A stretch of 60,000 nt of DNA from Owenia fusiformis (taxonomy: Eukaryota > Annelida > Polychaeta > Sabellida > Oweniidae). The first letter of the stretch is position 1. Every line of letters begins with the position of its first letter. Where the stretch lies: assembly GCA_903813345.2 (NCBI GenBank), contig CAIIXF020000011.1, forward strand, positions 11,568,842-11,628,841, given 5' to 3'. A model generated the notes under the pieces. It was not told the origin of the DNA and did not search any database. It saw nothing but the letters and a program-made list of their open reading frames with translations. Positions 12,510-24,019 of the stretch are shown piece after piece. A program made the translations under genes and the position numbers.

Positions 12510-13014
12510 AGTGTGCGCCAAAGTTTAAAACTGCGCAGGCGCACCGCTCTCGCTAAACTATATAAAGAGATTACCGGGTACACGATTCAGAAGTAAGCCA
12601 GGAAGGCGAACGATCTTCGTCTCGTGATGATTTCCCAAATAATCGTAACCAGGGAAGTCTCACCATTGAAATTAAAAATTACTATTAGATATACTTTGTA
12701 GATGTTATTTATGAAGCTATTTAGTGTTTGCATCAATCAAATGGCTCATTTTGAACATATAAAAAGTATTTGTGTTTTGTTTCCCAGGGAATTGTATTGT
12801 ATGTATGTAGTACACACATAAATAGTGTACATTATACAGTACTTGAATAGCCTGGTTTACATAATATTGAAGGGCATGCTGATTACATGCACACGAGTAC
12901 ATGAATGAAGGCCTAATATTGATATACGTAGCTTGCATACCTAAATAAAAAATAAACTCTTCTAATCCCCTAATGTAAACACGGCGGTATACGTAGCCCG
13001 ATTTATCGGGGACT
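12510..13014. mobile_element. 505-bp insertion with TTAA target duplication inside the foldback arm
   Basis: Neighbouring ~165-bp units read CACTTAAGAACAGTG without interruption. Here the unit stops at CACTTAA (12509) and resumes at TTAAGAACAGTG (13015), so 505 bp are inserted between duplicated TTAA tetranucleotides (12506-12509 and 13015-13018). The ends match only in AGT/ACT, so terminal repeats are very short or decayed. Near the left end are a GC-rich segment (TGCGCAGGCGCACC) and a TATA-like TATATAAAG at about 12560-12568. TTAA targeting is usual for piggyBac-type elements, but the termini do not confirm that class. No protein frame is visible. Confidence 0.6.
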
Positions 13015-13548
13015 TTAAGAACAGTGATTTTGGAGCTCATGTCTACGTTTAAGGGGTCAAAAATTCCATTTATGTTTAAATCTGAGTTATCAAATAATTA
13101 CTTTTTTTAGAAATTTAAGATGGCCACAAAAATGGGTGCAAAAATGAATATGTAATTATTGATTTAAGTTAAAAAACACTTAAGAACAGTGAATTTGGAG
13201 CTCATGTCTACGTTTATGGGGTCAAGGGTTACATTTATGTCTTAATCAGAGTCATCAAATAATTACTTTCTATAGATGGCCACCAAAATGGATGCCAAAA
13301 TAGATATGCACGTATTATTATATTGATTAAAGCTCAAAGAACAGTTAAGAACAGTGATTTTTGAGACCAAGTCTATTTTGTAGGGGCCAAGGATTTCATT
13401 TATGTGTAAATCTAAGTTATCAATTAATTACTTTTTATATAAATCCAAGATGGCCGTTAAAATGAGTGCCAAAACAAATTATGTAACTATTGATAGAACA
13501 GTTAAGAGACAATGCCTAGGTTTAATGGGGTACACTGCCAATCTCAAA

Positions 13549-13665
13549 CAGCGGTGTTTATGAAACAGTGCTGGACAGCGCTGTATAAACAGTACTGTAC
13601 ATCGGTGTTTTAAAAAACAGTACTGTACAGCGCTGTAAAAACAGTACTCTACTACGCTGTTCAAG
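13549..13665. repeat. Short tandem repeat (~27 bp), four to five degenerate copies
   Basis: The block repeats variants of CAGCGCTGTATAAACAGTAC about every 24-28 bp. It lies within the left half of the foldback element and interrupts its ~165-bp periodicity. The core CAGCGCTG and the repeated GTACTGTAC are themselves palindromic. Confidence 0.65.
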
Positions 13666-13954
13666 ACAGGTGATGCTAGAATAGCATTATACATCGATGA
13701 TGCATTATAAATCTCTAAACTTAGAGAGGAGTTAGAACATTATTTTTGAATATCATTTCTAGTTTGTAGGGTCAATGATTTTAATTTTGTCTTAAATACA
13801 TTCATTGAATAATTTATTTATATGGATGTCCTAATGGCTGCAAAAAATTACTGCCAAAATTAAAAATTAATGTAACCATTGATTTAAGCACGCAGATCAT
13901 TGAGAACCATAATGCTGCAGCATAAATGCATATCAGTCGTACACTCTTGATTCT

Positions 13955-14670
13955 GATGATTTTTTTCAGCAAAATCGGATAACGTTAAAACTGGTCCGTC
14001 GGCCATTCTTTCCGTCCCATTGGATTACATTGTGGGCGACGCCCACTTTTCAATGGAAAACATTATTTTGCACTTCTTTGCTTATCATTTGCCGGAAATG
14101 ATTGGAAAATGTTTCCTGTTATAAGCATTTGGATATACATCAAAACACTTTCGATTGATGCAAACTAGATTGTTCTAGCACTTTTTGTCGCTGAGATATT
14201 CCCAGTCTACTAACCTGTTGTCTACTGGGGGAGGGGGTCAAAAATAAAAATTGATTTCGGCCACTTCACTCCACTTTTCCAATTCTTAAAAGATATTTTG
14301 TCATATTATGATAAAAAAAATTCTAAAATATTCAAATTGTTAACAGAAAAAAAAACATTCGTGAATTTAACTGCCCGATATATGCATTTTTTATTTGTTT
14401 GACCCCTGGACCAGTAGATCTGCACTATCTTTGCGATAAAAAGTGCTAGGACAGTCTAGTTAACATCAATTGAAAGTGTTTTGATGTATTCTCAAATGCT
14501 TATATCAGAAAAATTGGTTCTAACCATTTCCGGTAAATGAGCATACAAAGAAGTGCGAAAAATTGTTTTCCATTGAAAAGTGGGCGTCGCCCACAATGTA
14601 ATCCAATGGGACGGAAAGAATGGCAGACGGACCAGTTTTAACGTTATCCGATTTTGTTGAAAAAAAATCA
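13955..14670. repeat. Central inverted repeat of the foldback element
   Basis: The arms 13955-14250 and 14384-14670 are reverse complements over about 290 bp. They share GTGGGCGACGCCCACTTTTC (itself a local palindrome), TTCCGTCCCATTGGATTACA and AAAACACTTTCGATTGATG-like blocks, with scattered substitutions. A 133-bp A/T-rich spacer separates them. The pair is centred inside the larger element, so it is either the original palindromic core or a separate element captured by the outer one. Confidence 0.82.
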
Positions 14671-15658
14671 GTGAACTACCAGCACCATTTGTAACCCCGT
14701 GTTAAAGGGTAATGTACACTGTATTTTAGCTCTTTAGCAATACAATGAAAAGGATCATGGTTTTTCACTTTGGCTGTTTCAACTTGTTTCAATCTATCCT
14801 ATCGTGATTTTGAAGACTGATTATAATTTTCATCTTCATCAATTTTTTTTGGTGAATCATACTTGTGTTTGGGGAAAATCACATATTCACTTCAGCAGCA
14901 ATTTAATGGCGGCTATCTTGGATGTCCAAATAGAGGAATGATTTTCAGTTTTGGACATAATTGAAATCCTGGAACCTTAAAATCTGTTCTTTGAGCTCGG
15001 CCTATCAATAGTTACATATTCGTTCTGGCACCCATTTTGGCAACCACATAGGATTTCTATGAAAAGAAATTATTTGATGACTCAGATTTAGACATAAATG
15101 AAATCATTGATGCCTAAAACCCAGACATGGTCTCCAAAATCACTGTTGTTAACTGTTCTTTGAGCTTAAATTGATATTTACATATTCGTTTTGCTACCCA
15201 TTTTGGTGGCCATCTTGGATTTCTATAAACATTTATTATTTGATGACCATGATTTAGATATAAATGAAATCCTTGACCCCTAAAATGTACACATGGGCTC
15301 CAAAATCACTGTTCTTAAGAGTTTTTTTAGCTTAAATCAGTAGTTACATATTCGTTTATGAACCCATTTTGGCAGCCATCTTGGATTTCTCCAAAAAGTA
15401 ATTATTTGATGACTCAGAGTTAAACAAAAATGGAATCATTGACCCCTAAAACCTAAACATAGATCCTAAAATCACAGTTTTTGCATCTCAGTGTGCTTAG
15501 ATATACCCACTTTTATATTGTAACTCGTGCACCAGCGACCATTTTGAAAAATGGGTGATAACACCCATTTAGCTACCACTCTTGCAATGCTATCACATAT
15601 TTTCTTACTCTAAAGGTCTTAACCTTCCCAAAAATCACTTTGGTGATTATTCCCCTAA

Positions 15659-16420
15659 CTTGATACAGATAACCGAAATTTTGAGGTGAAGCTGATGAAC
15701 TAGCAAACAACAAGACATCTTGCAATTGTTGTTAGAAACGACCTTGTACGAGTTGTTGAGTAGTAACCGAATGCAGGTTACATTAAATAGCGTGTTCTGA
15801 TTGGCCGGAATTGGACACACATTGCCTTATTGTCTAAAGGTGAAAATAACATCTAACACATTACAATCAGTAATACAACCATGGCTCTAAAAGTCAATGG
15901 GTACATTTTCTCTCATTGAAAGACATGAGCATAGCCGCCGATAAACAAATGATGAAAGAAGCATAAAGGGGACAATTTCTAGAAAATGACAATTAAAATA
16001 TACTAATACAATACACTTTTCATCAACCTCATAAAGTCCCTGGAAGGGCTCATACATCTATAACTATCGATTATAATTTCACATTTTCTTATTTATAATT
16101 TCATAAGTACAGGAATAATCCTAAAATTCAACCCTCTTATTTTGGATTATCTTTCTCATATATTAAAAAATTAAAGGGTTGCATTTTGGGTCACCCTGTA
16201 CATTCCGAGCATTTTGAATCATTGCTTCAAATAGTATAGATGTAAATATTGAGACGTCAAAAATAGAAAGTACATGTTAAAGGCTGGGAAATGTTTTCTA
16301 TGTCAAAACCTGTATATGATATTGTATGGAGCTTGGTACATATATTGTTAATAAAGAGACATCTGTATTATGTAAATGAAGTTTGGATTTACATGTACAT
16401 AAAATATTAAGCTGTACATT
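15659..16420. other. Unannotated AT-rich spacer
   Basis: I see no gene, inverted repeat or tandem repeat here. There are several stretches of fewer than 60 open codons and scattered poly-A and poly-T runs. Confidence 0.5.
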
Positions 16421-17221
16421 CAAAATGGTACTCCTTGAATTGCCATTGCCGATGCCATCTTTGTAATGATAAAGGTTTACTTACAATAAATTGTTTCTGT
16501 TGATGTACTTCAAAATGGTACTCCTTGCCATTGCCGATATCATCTTTGTAATGATAAAGGTTTACTTACAATAAATTGTTTCTGTTGATGTACTTTAAAA
16601 TGGTACTCCTTGCCATTGCCGATATCATCTTTGTAATGATAAAGGTTTACTTACAATAAATTGTTTCTGTTGATGTACTTCAAAATGGTACTCTTTGCCA
16701 TAGCCGATGTCATCTTTGTAATGATAAAGGTTTACTTACAATAAATTGTTTCTGTTGATGTACTTCAAAATGGTACTCTTTGCCATTGCCGATGTCATCT
16801 TTGTAATGATAAAGGTTTACCTACAATACATTGTTTCTGTTGATGTACTTCAAAATGGTACTCCTTGCCATTGCCGATGCCATCTTTGTAATGATAAAGG
16901 TTTACTTACAATAAATTGTTTCTGTTGATGTAGTTCAAAATGGTACTCCTTGCCATTACCGATGCCATCTTTGTAATGATAAAGGTTTACTTACAATAAA
17001 TTGTTTCTGTTGATGTACTTCAAAATGGTACTCCTTGCCATTGCCGATGCCATCTTTGTAATGATAAAGGTTTACTTACAATAACTTGTTTCTGTTGATG
17101 TACTTCAAAATGCTACTCCTTGCCATTGCCGATGCCATCTTTGTAATGATAAAGGTTTACTTACAATAAATTGTTTCTCTTGATGTACTTCAAAATGCTA
17201 CTCCTTGCCATGGCCGATATT
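16421..17221. repeat. 85-bp minisatellite, about 9.4 copies
   Basis: The unit begins CAAAATGGTACTCCTTGCCA and recurs at 16421, 16511, 16596, 16681, 16766, 16851, 16936, 17021, 17106 and 17191. The step is exactly 85 bp except the first (90 bp, from an extra five bases). Copies differ at only a few positions. Because 85 is not a multiple of three, the open frames across it are incidental. Only TGTAATGATAAAGGTTTACT and the surrounding block are repeated, with no variable spacers. Confidence 0.95.
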
Positions 17222-17275
17222 ACACTCCCTCCATAAGTTTGGCAACCTTAGCTCCCCTATTGAAATACGTGTTAA

Positions 17276-18000
17276 GGTAACTTATAACTTAATCAAAAAA
17301 TCCAAGATGGCCGAAACCAGGAAGCACATGGCATTTGAGTATAATCTGACCATCAAAATTAACTGTCTATTGGTTGGATTTTCTCTCAATTTTTTAGTTC
17401 CACTTATCATTTATATAACCAGGCTCACTGTGGTAATGCAAATAGAAACAGTAAACATTTTGGAATGGGAATTTGAGTCCTCTGAAAATGTGACAGAAAA
17501 ATTGACAAAAAGAGTAGCACGGCAAAGGTCCCTGAACATTTTTTTCTAATTTCTCTGAAACATCCCTTTAATATAGCCCAAAATGGAAGGAGCTTTAGAA
17601 TTTTGAAATCTCTCATACAAATTAAAAAAAATAGAAAAAAACAATTTGAGAAGTGTACTTTTTTCCTTATTTTGATCCCAATTTTTTTATCGGGTAATTT
17701 TTCAAATTTCCGTTGCTCCTTCGTTTTTGATATATGTTTGAAGTATATTTTCTGAAATGTTCAGATATTTTGAATCAGCGGTTTTTCACGGGCTACTCCT
17801 AGAAAAAAATCTTCTCAAATTCTTTAAACGGCACTTTTTTCTCAAACTAAAGTTTTTTGTTGTTCTTTGATGTCTTTGTAATGATTACAGTGCACAGGCA
17901 TATGTGAAATAATAAAAACGACTTCTCAGGAAGACTTTGAAAATTTCAAGATTGTGAAATTTTCATTTATTTCTGAAAATCGATTAAGTTAACAGTCACC
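17276..18000. mobile_element. Candidate TTAA-flanked non-autonomous DNA element, 725 bp
   Basis: TTAA at 17272-17275 is followed by GGTAACTTATAACTTAATC. TTAA at 18001-18004 is preceded by GATTAAGTTAACAGTCACC, whose reverse complement is GGTGACTGTTAACTTAATC. The termini are thus imperfect inverted repeats of about 19 bp next to TTAA on both sides, the layout of piggyBac-type MITEs. The interior is T-rich with no transposase frame; the 114-codon open frame at its left part also covers the end of the adjacent minisatellite and is not convincing. Confidence 0.6.
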
Positions 18001-18004
18001 TTAA

Positions 18005-19757
18005 AGCCTCTTTACGATTGAACTTTTATTTACTTAACCTGCGATGAAATAACTTATAATATTGATGGAAACGTAACTTGACTTTTTTCCAATACCTCCA
18101 AATTTTCCCAATTTTTTCCTCAATTACAATAGGTCGGAAGTTGATCATAAATTTGATGAATTTTTGAAAATCGTCATTCCCATGTTATCCAATGGGAAAT
18201 GGAGGGCTCGGGGCAAATCAGAAATCAGGATATCTTCTCAGTAAAAGATTCAGCAAAAAATATGTTTATGTAGAAAATTGAATTGTCTAACTTCTTTGCC
18301 CACGAAGTGTTTAGTTTATTTGATGAATACTAATTTAAGTTACAGCACTTCAAAGCCATTTTTGAAAATCATTTTTCGCCTCCTGTGTTATTTCAATGGG
18401 AGAGGTTTTTTGAAAAACAATTTTGACTTTAAAGCCCTATTTCTTTGTTGAACCTGAGGAAACATATCAAATTTTTGTTAAATAAAGTTAGCAAATTCAA
18501 TTGCCTACCTAATTCGTATTTTTTGCAAGGACTCTGATGGTTGGATATTCTGTCATATGACTTGCAACAAACCTATCATTTCCCATTGGTTTTAAATGGA
18601 ATGTCGAATTCTAAAAATTCATCAAAGGGGTGGTATCGATATGGAGAACTGAATTCAACAATGTTTTTCTCTTCAACCAATCATTGAAATCATTCTGTAA
18701 AAAACACGGTATTTAATGTAATGTTGACTGATTGACAACAATTTAATGCGAAAATTATTTAGAAACATTTTATTAAATGTCTTTTGTTAACTTTTTTTGT
18801 TTTTTTTAGTGCAATTGTTTTTGCTCCTTTCTACCAATTCTTGAGAATAAATTAAAATAGCATATACAACATGTTTTAGACCTCTCAATATTATAGTTAT
18901 ACGAACAAAGGAATTTTTGGTTGATTTTAAAAAAGTATTCCAAAAATTAAAACAGATCCCCCCAAAATAGATAAAAATCAAGATACACCAATTCCATTCA
19001 CAAGATACTTTTTTAAAATCAACCATTAATTAAATGACAGACAATGACGGATATTGAAAAAAGTAGAGAAAACGTTCCAAGTGCTATAAAAACTTCAATC
19101 CTTTCAAAAAATTAATAAAAAATAATCTTAAAGGGTGACGCATATCGTTTAGCAAATCGAACGCTCGTTTCTTGTGTTGCTCACCGCTTAGTATAAAAGG
19201 CCCGATCACGGAATAATACTCAAGAGTTCACAGGTTCGAGGTCGTTGTGTCAACACCTCTAATAGCATAAGTATATTATAGATCGTCACACATTTATAAA
19301 AGGGTGATTTTTATTTTGACAAATCAATTCCACATTTATGGGTGAAGTTTCAGGATCTTCTATTTGTGTACAATAAGGAAAAATTGGCATCTAAATTTCC
19401 CCATAACGTAATAGCACACAGCTTGGCATATGAAATATCCTACAAATGAAACAAAGCAAGACAAACCGGTTTCTAATACAAGGATTTATATTGGCTGTTG
19501 TACATGTATTCTTTGAACGCAATCACTCTTTGGATAACGTTTTCAAAATCATTATAAACGGATTACTTTATCGCAAAGACAATTTCAATAAACTGGATTT
19601 TACAGAACTCCCCTTATTTCTTAAAAATGGACTGATCCAGTTGATTCGCCTGGAGCCGCCATATTGTTTTTATACGGGATGCTAATCGAAACCCTTTAAT
19701 GTAACTATCTCGTACAATTTATTTAATAATGTCCATGCCCTGTGATCGGAAATGAAC
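18005..19757. other. Unannotated T-rich stretch
   Basis: No protein-like frame is seen. A TATA-like TATAAAAGG lies at 19192-19200, and a tRNA box-B-like GGTTCGAGGTC lies about 30 bp further on, but no gene or SINE could be built around them. A short open frame at 19446-19685 has no recognisable motif. Confidence 0.45.
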
Positions 19758-19777
19758 GGAGGGGGAGGGGGAGGGGG
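19758..19777 (+). other. G-rich run, possible G-quadruplex
   Basis: The run is GG-A-GGGGG-A-GGGGG-A-GGGGG. It has one G2 and three G5 tracts separated by single A residues, so a four-stranded structure is possible, with G2 tetrads or by splitting a G5 tract. It is isolated in intergenic DNA. A plain 11-G homopolymer also occurs at 22979-22989. Confidence 0.6.
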
Positions 19778-20069
19778 TAGCTGATTTCTGCTAGAAAATT
19801 CAACAAAACTGGGATATTTTTTTTTTCGCGAGAAAGTTTACAACCAAATCGCTAAATGTATAGGCAAGGTACATGTACGGTGAAATCTGTTCTGTATTAA
19901 AAAGGCACAACGCCACCAACGTGCAATGTTTTTGCAAGTTATCTTAAACATGATGATATCTAAAAGTCAACACCTTCATAGAGACCATAGAGAACAGAAG
20001 TCCACCGTATTTGAATAAGGGGGTGCGTTTTACAGAAAATATAGATGGCTAGACAAATGATTGCGTGGA

Positions 20070-20180
20070 AGAAGGCCACGCATCTGGGGTCCGGGGGTTT
20101 GGGTAAAAAGGCGTTGACCGTTGGGCGGTGTCTACAAAGGGTGTTCAAAAATGGTTTGTGTAAAAAGGCGTGTGTGTTGT
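20070..20180 (+). repeat. Dispersed repeat, left member of an inverted pair
   Basis: It shares GGGTGTTCAAAAATGGTTTG, a neighbouring GGGTAAAAAGGCG-like block and a GGGGTCC-containing block with the reverse complement of 22735-22850. The pair brackets the foldback element at 20779-22256. Identity is moderate with small indels. Confidence 0.65.
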
Positions 20181-20778
20181 ATTTAGCAGTATAGCGCGCC
20201 TTTGGCCATTTGGGTGTATAGGCTACCATTATTGCTACTGAAATGGTTTTAGTCACTTTTAATCCCGATAAGTAAATGCACTAACAATAAATCGTGTTCA
20301 GAATTCAGTTGGCTATGACGATAACAAATCATTTTTATTTCGAAATTGTACGTTAGATTTCAGTAAAGAATTAGGATAGATTTCTATAGAAATGATAGGT
20401 TGGTTAATGGTAGGTTAGGAAGGAACCTAAGGCAGGACAATTGAATCCAGAGGAGACGTTCATGCCCAATTTGTTTGCTTGCCTTTCGTTGAAAGGAACA
20501 AAATCGTTACGATTGACATTCAAAATCGAATTATTAATATTTCAAGGCAACCAATACAGGTATGGTCGGTCTTCTACATCATATGAAGAAGGTTCAAGAG
20601 GCAAAGAGTTTGTGTCTAGAATGGGGGAAATTATGTAGAATAAATTGATAAATTGGCAAAGAATTTCATTTGATTTGAACGAAATGGGGCCTACTACCAT
20701 CCTCGCCATTTAAATTGTGTTGTGTCGGCGAGTTTTACTGAAATCTGCAGACTAGGTCGACTCGTCTGAAGGTAGAAG

Positions 20779-22256
20779 GTATGGTTAGCTTACCCGCCCA
20801 AAGAATGCACGTGTAGTTAACGGGTGTGTAGGCGTTAATTACGCTCGTGTAGATGTAAAATTAAGCCCGTGCAGACGAAAAATTACGCCCGTATAGGCGT
20901 AAATTACGCCAGTGAAGAAGTAAATCCTACGGGCGTTCAGAATACATTTACAGGCGTGAACTTACGGCGTTAAAATTATTAATTACGGGCGTTAAGACTG
21001 TTATTTTACACGCACTGAGAAACATCTTCACGCCCGTCGAGTTTATTTTTAGCGGCGTAAATTATGAACCAATCAGAACCTTACTTACTTAATGATTTAA
21101 CGCATCCTTGCTAAAAGAGAAACTCCGAGATACTTGCGCAAGTAAACAACAATCAGAAGCTTGCTTATATTTTAGTGTGTTGCATTGAGGTCCTTAATTA
21201 AATATTCGTTCAAGATTGTTAGATTTCACCGCCAAAGAAGTATTTTTAGAGCAAATTAAAAGGCAAATTGAAGAGACATGTACTGTGTTGGCAGTTATCA
21301 ACCATTGTAGAAACAAAATTGCAGTGTATTTTGAGAAGGTATACATGTTTGGTTTCTAAATACGATGATTTTTTGGATAATTCTCTAATCTAGGCGTCGG
21401 CTTCAGAGGTAGGCTAGGTAGGGACTTATTAAGCTCACACGCATTGCAGCTTACAGTCGCATTATACAGTCAGATCGCTAATGTATCCCTCTAAAGGATG
21501 TGTCCAGATACTAGAATTTTAGTATCTGATCAACTGCAAATTGACTCTAGACTATATCCTGCAGATCTGGCATTTTTTGAAAATGTACTGAAAATGTCAG
21601 ATGAGCCTATATACCTAGTATACCTAGCCAACATATGTTCAAATTTGGTGTTAGGGAGATGTGTACTTTTTGGAATCTTTATGCAGCCGTCTTTATATGT
21701 CACATGTTATTTCCAGGAATACATAACTCATTTAATATACGATGTACATCTTTCACATTTGCACAAATAGTGCACCGAGATACCCAGAAAAGAAATAATA
21801 TTTCATATGCCTTCAATTGCAACAGTTGTTCCTGGCACAATCATGAGTATGTTATTAACTTGCACAAGGATCTTGGAGTTGTACTTTTAGCTAGAATGCA
21901 TTGTATCATCATGTAAGCAAGATGCTGATTGGTTCATAATTCACGGCGCTAAAATGAACTCGACGGGCGTATAGATGTTTTTCAACGGGTGTTAGATAAT
22001 GTCTTTACGCCCGCTATTGAACATTTTAACGCCGTTAGTTTACGCCTGTATTTGTTTTAACGCGTATGGAATTCACTTCTTATCGGGGTTAATTAATGCC
22101 TTGACGGGCGTAATTAACGCCTACACAGGCGTAATTAACGCCTACACGGGCGTCAATTACGTCTGCACGGGCATAATTTCACGTCTACACGGGCGTAATT
22201 AACGCCTACACACCCGTAAACTACACGTGGATACTTTGGTTAGGTTGGCTCACCAT
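20779..22256. mobile_element. 1.48-kb foldback element built from ACGGGCGTAATTAACGCC-like motifs
   Basis: The arms are about 20779-21110 and 21915-22256, reverse complements with moderate divergence. They share the terminal TATGGT, CCAAAG, and CACGTGTAGTT followed by GGGTGTGTAGGCGTTAATTA. Each arm carries many copies of a near-palindromic motif, GGCGTTAATTACGCC or its complement, spaced about 20-40 bp apart. The arms end inward at AACCAATCAG on the left and CTGATTGGTT on the right. The interior (21111-21914) has two overlapping open frames of about 90 codons (21498-21770, 21635-21916) without recognisable domains; neither looks like a transposase. The element appears non-autonomous. Confidence 0.78.
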
Positions 22257-22734
22257 AAGAAGGTCAAGGTCAAAACGGGTCCATCCGAAACACAGGACGA
22301 GACGGCAGGCCTGTCAACTGTCCCGCAATTTGCGTATTTGTCACGCATTTGCTGAAGAATTTGAAGTCACGCCAGTTATTTTTGCGTGACAGAAAATGTC
22401 ACGCAAATACGCATTTTACCTGGTAATTGTCAAGCAAAAATATTTCTGTAGAAAATTTTCTAAAAAAGATCGTCTACACAGCAAAAATACGAACGACGGG
22501 AAAGAAATGTACGCATTTCGTTCGGACTTTTCACGCGAATTACGTATATGTACGCATTCCGTTCGAAATTTTTCGTACCTGCCCAGTGCCCACCTGCCTT
22601 CAAAATACAGACTGCCGACTGCCGATATATCACAAAAATTGTCTGATTTCACATCTCCAATTGCGTCTCCTTGCACTTCAATTTCCTCACTTGAGAATGA
22701 ATGAAAGCTATACTACTAAATCACATTTTAACGT

Positions 22735-22850
22735 ACACCCCACGTCTTTTTACCCAAACCATTTTTGAACACCCTGTAGAACCCATCCCCCACGCACAGC
22801 TCTTTTTTACCCCAACCCGGGGTCCTCGGCATGCTTCCTCGTGGAAAATC
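22735..22850 (-). repeat. Dispersed repeat, right member of an inverted pair
   Basis: This is the partner of 20070-20180 in opposite orientation, sharing CAAACCATTTTTGAACACCC. The open frames on both strands here are short and unconvincing. Confidence 0.65.
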
Positions 22851-23269
22851 TTTGTCATTGAAGACGTTATTTGGTGCTATCTGAGAGTTTTTAAGGACCA
22901 TAAATAGTTGTTTTCTCATATGATGTTTGAAGTTTCACTGAGGAATATTATCAAAAAAATATTTTGGGCAGTTTCATAGGGGGGGGGGGTGCGTTCGCAC
23001 CCAAGGTATCCCTCTTTCTGACGCCCATGTTTATTGTAGATGTGCACATTGTTAAAAGTGCACGAAAAGCGTTTTAGAAATGGCAGGTGTAATTCCAAAA
23101 TTAAATTCCTAAGGCGCTTTTAGAAATGTTTGTGTAATCAGGATGGCGATTCTGTAAAGCGCTTTCCACTGAAACGCTTTTAGAATTTTTCCTGGTGTAA
23201 TTCCAGCAATATATACATGTTTCAGTAACCATTCGAAGCCGATAACTAAGAATCTCCCAGACATATACA

Positions 23270-23640
23270 ATTGTTAATAATTTAGAGCTGAATATTATGG
23301 ATCTCATGGACATATAGTGCTAAATTGAAGCCTCCAACTATGGATCTCAAACATATTCAGTGGTCAATGGAAGTTGATAATTTAAATGAACGTTTCAGTG
23401 GTCATTGGAAGTCGACAACCAAGGATCTCTTGGACATATACAGTGATAGTTTAGAGCTGAATACCATGGATCTCCTGGACATATAGTGCTAATTAAATTG
23501 AAGCCGTGACTATGGATCTCCAGTGATCATTGGAAGTTCACAATTATGGATCTCGGACATACATGTATGATCTTCAACATATTAAGAGATCAATGGAAGC
23601 CGAGAACCATGGGATCACATGGAAACTTGTAGATAGAGTA
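23270..23640. repeat. Degenerate tandem repeat with TATGGATCTC motif
   Basis: Variants of TATGGATCTCNTGGACATAT and CAGTGGTCATTGGAAGTCGA recur about every 50-60 bp, mixed with TAATTTAGAGCTGAATA in two places (23278 and 23450). The copies are diverged and irregular in length, so this is an old array. Confidence 0.65.
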
Positions 23641-24019
23641 AATCACGATTATTTATTCTTTGTTAAATAAAGGTATAATTACAATTTTACTTTGGCATAT
23701 CAACAATGCCTTCTTCTAGTTGCATTTTAGTAGAGTTTAGATAGATCAAGGTAAGAGGCAATTTCTATTGAACGTATTACTTCAACAGTGTTCAATAGAT
23801 TAAAAACGCACACATCATCAATATTTTCAAGAACTGAGTGAGATCTATTTGTAAACAGGAAATCCATCGTTTATGCCACCTTTTAGCAGATTAAGGAAGA
23901 AGAAGTAAACACAAAATATCAATCATTTTTATTGTACACATGTTTATATATATTTTTGGTTTTTGGTTGAGTATGTTAGATCACAATTTTTCAACACACA
24001 ATATGCAATCACAGTCAAT

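Larger units (their letters stand above)
11996..15658. mobile_element. 3.66-kb foldback element with nested inverted arms and internal tandem units
   Basis: The outer arms are 11996-12140 and about 15515-15658. They are reverse complements sharing GGGTGTTATCACCCATTTTT and the AATAATCACC terminus. Inside each arm is a run of ~165-bp units marked by AAGAACAGTGATTTTGGAG, TCATCAAATAATTACTTTTT and CCAAGATGGCC; five or six run forward on the left (12150-13900) and three or four in reverse on the right (14890-15510). At the centre is a second inverted pair (13955-14250 and 14384-14670) around a 133-bp loop. No transposase frame is seen, so the element is probably non-autonomous. Repeated arms with terminal inverted symmetry are typical of foldback-type elements. 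The left side is interrupted by an insertion at 12510-13014. Confidence 0.82.

Noticed and set aside
12510-13014. Solo LTR, because of the near-terminal TGTGCGCC and internal TATA-like box
   Set aside because: The flanks match a TTAA duplication rather than a 4-6-bp LTR duplication beside TG...CA ends, and the right end is not CA. Not excluded, but not supported.
16421-17221. CRISPR-like array
   Set aside because: The whole 85-bp unit is repeated with no unique spacers, no cas genes are present, and the window is animal nuclear DNA.
19140-19240. tRNA or tRNA-derived SINE, from a box-B-like GGTTCGAGGTC and a nearby TAGCAAATCG
   Set aside because: Spacing of the two boxes is too wide, no cloverleaf could be drawn, and no A-rich tail or target duplication is visible.
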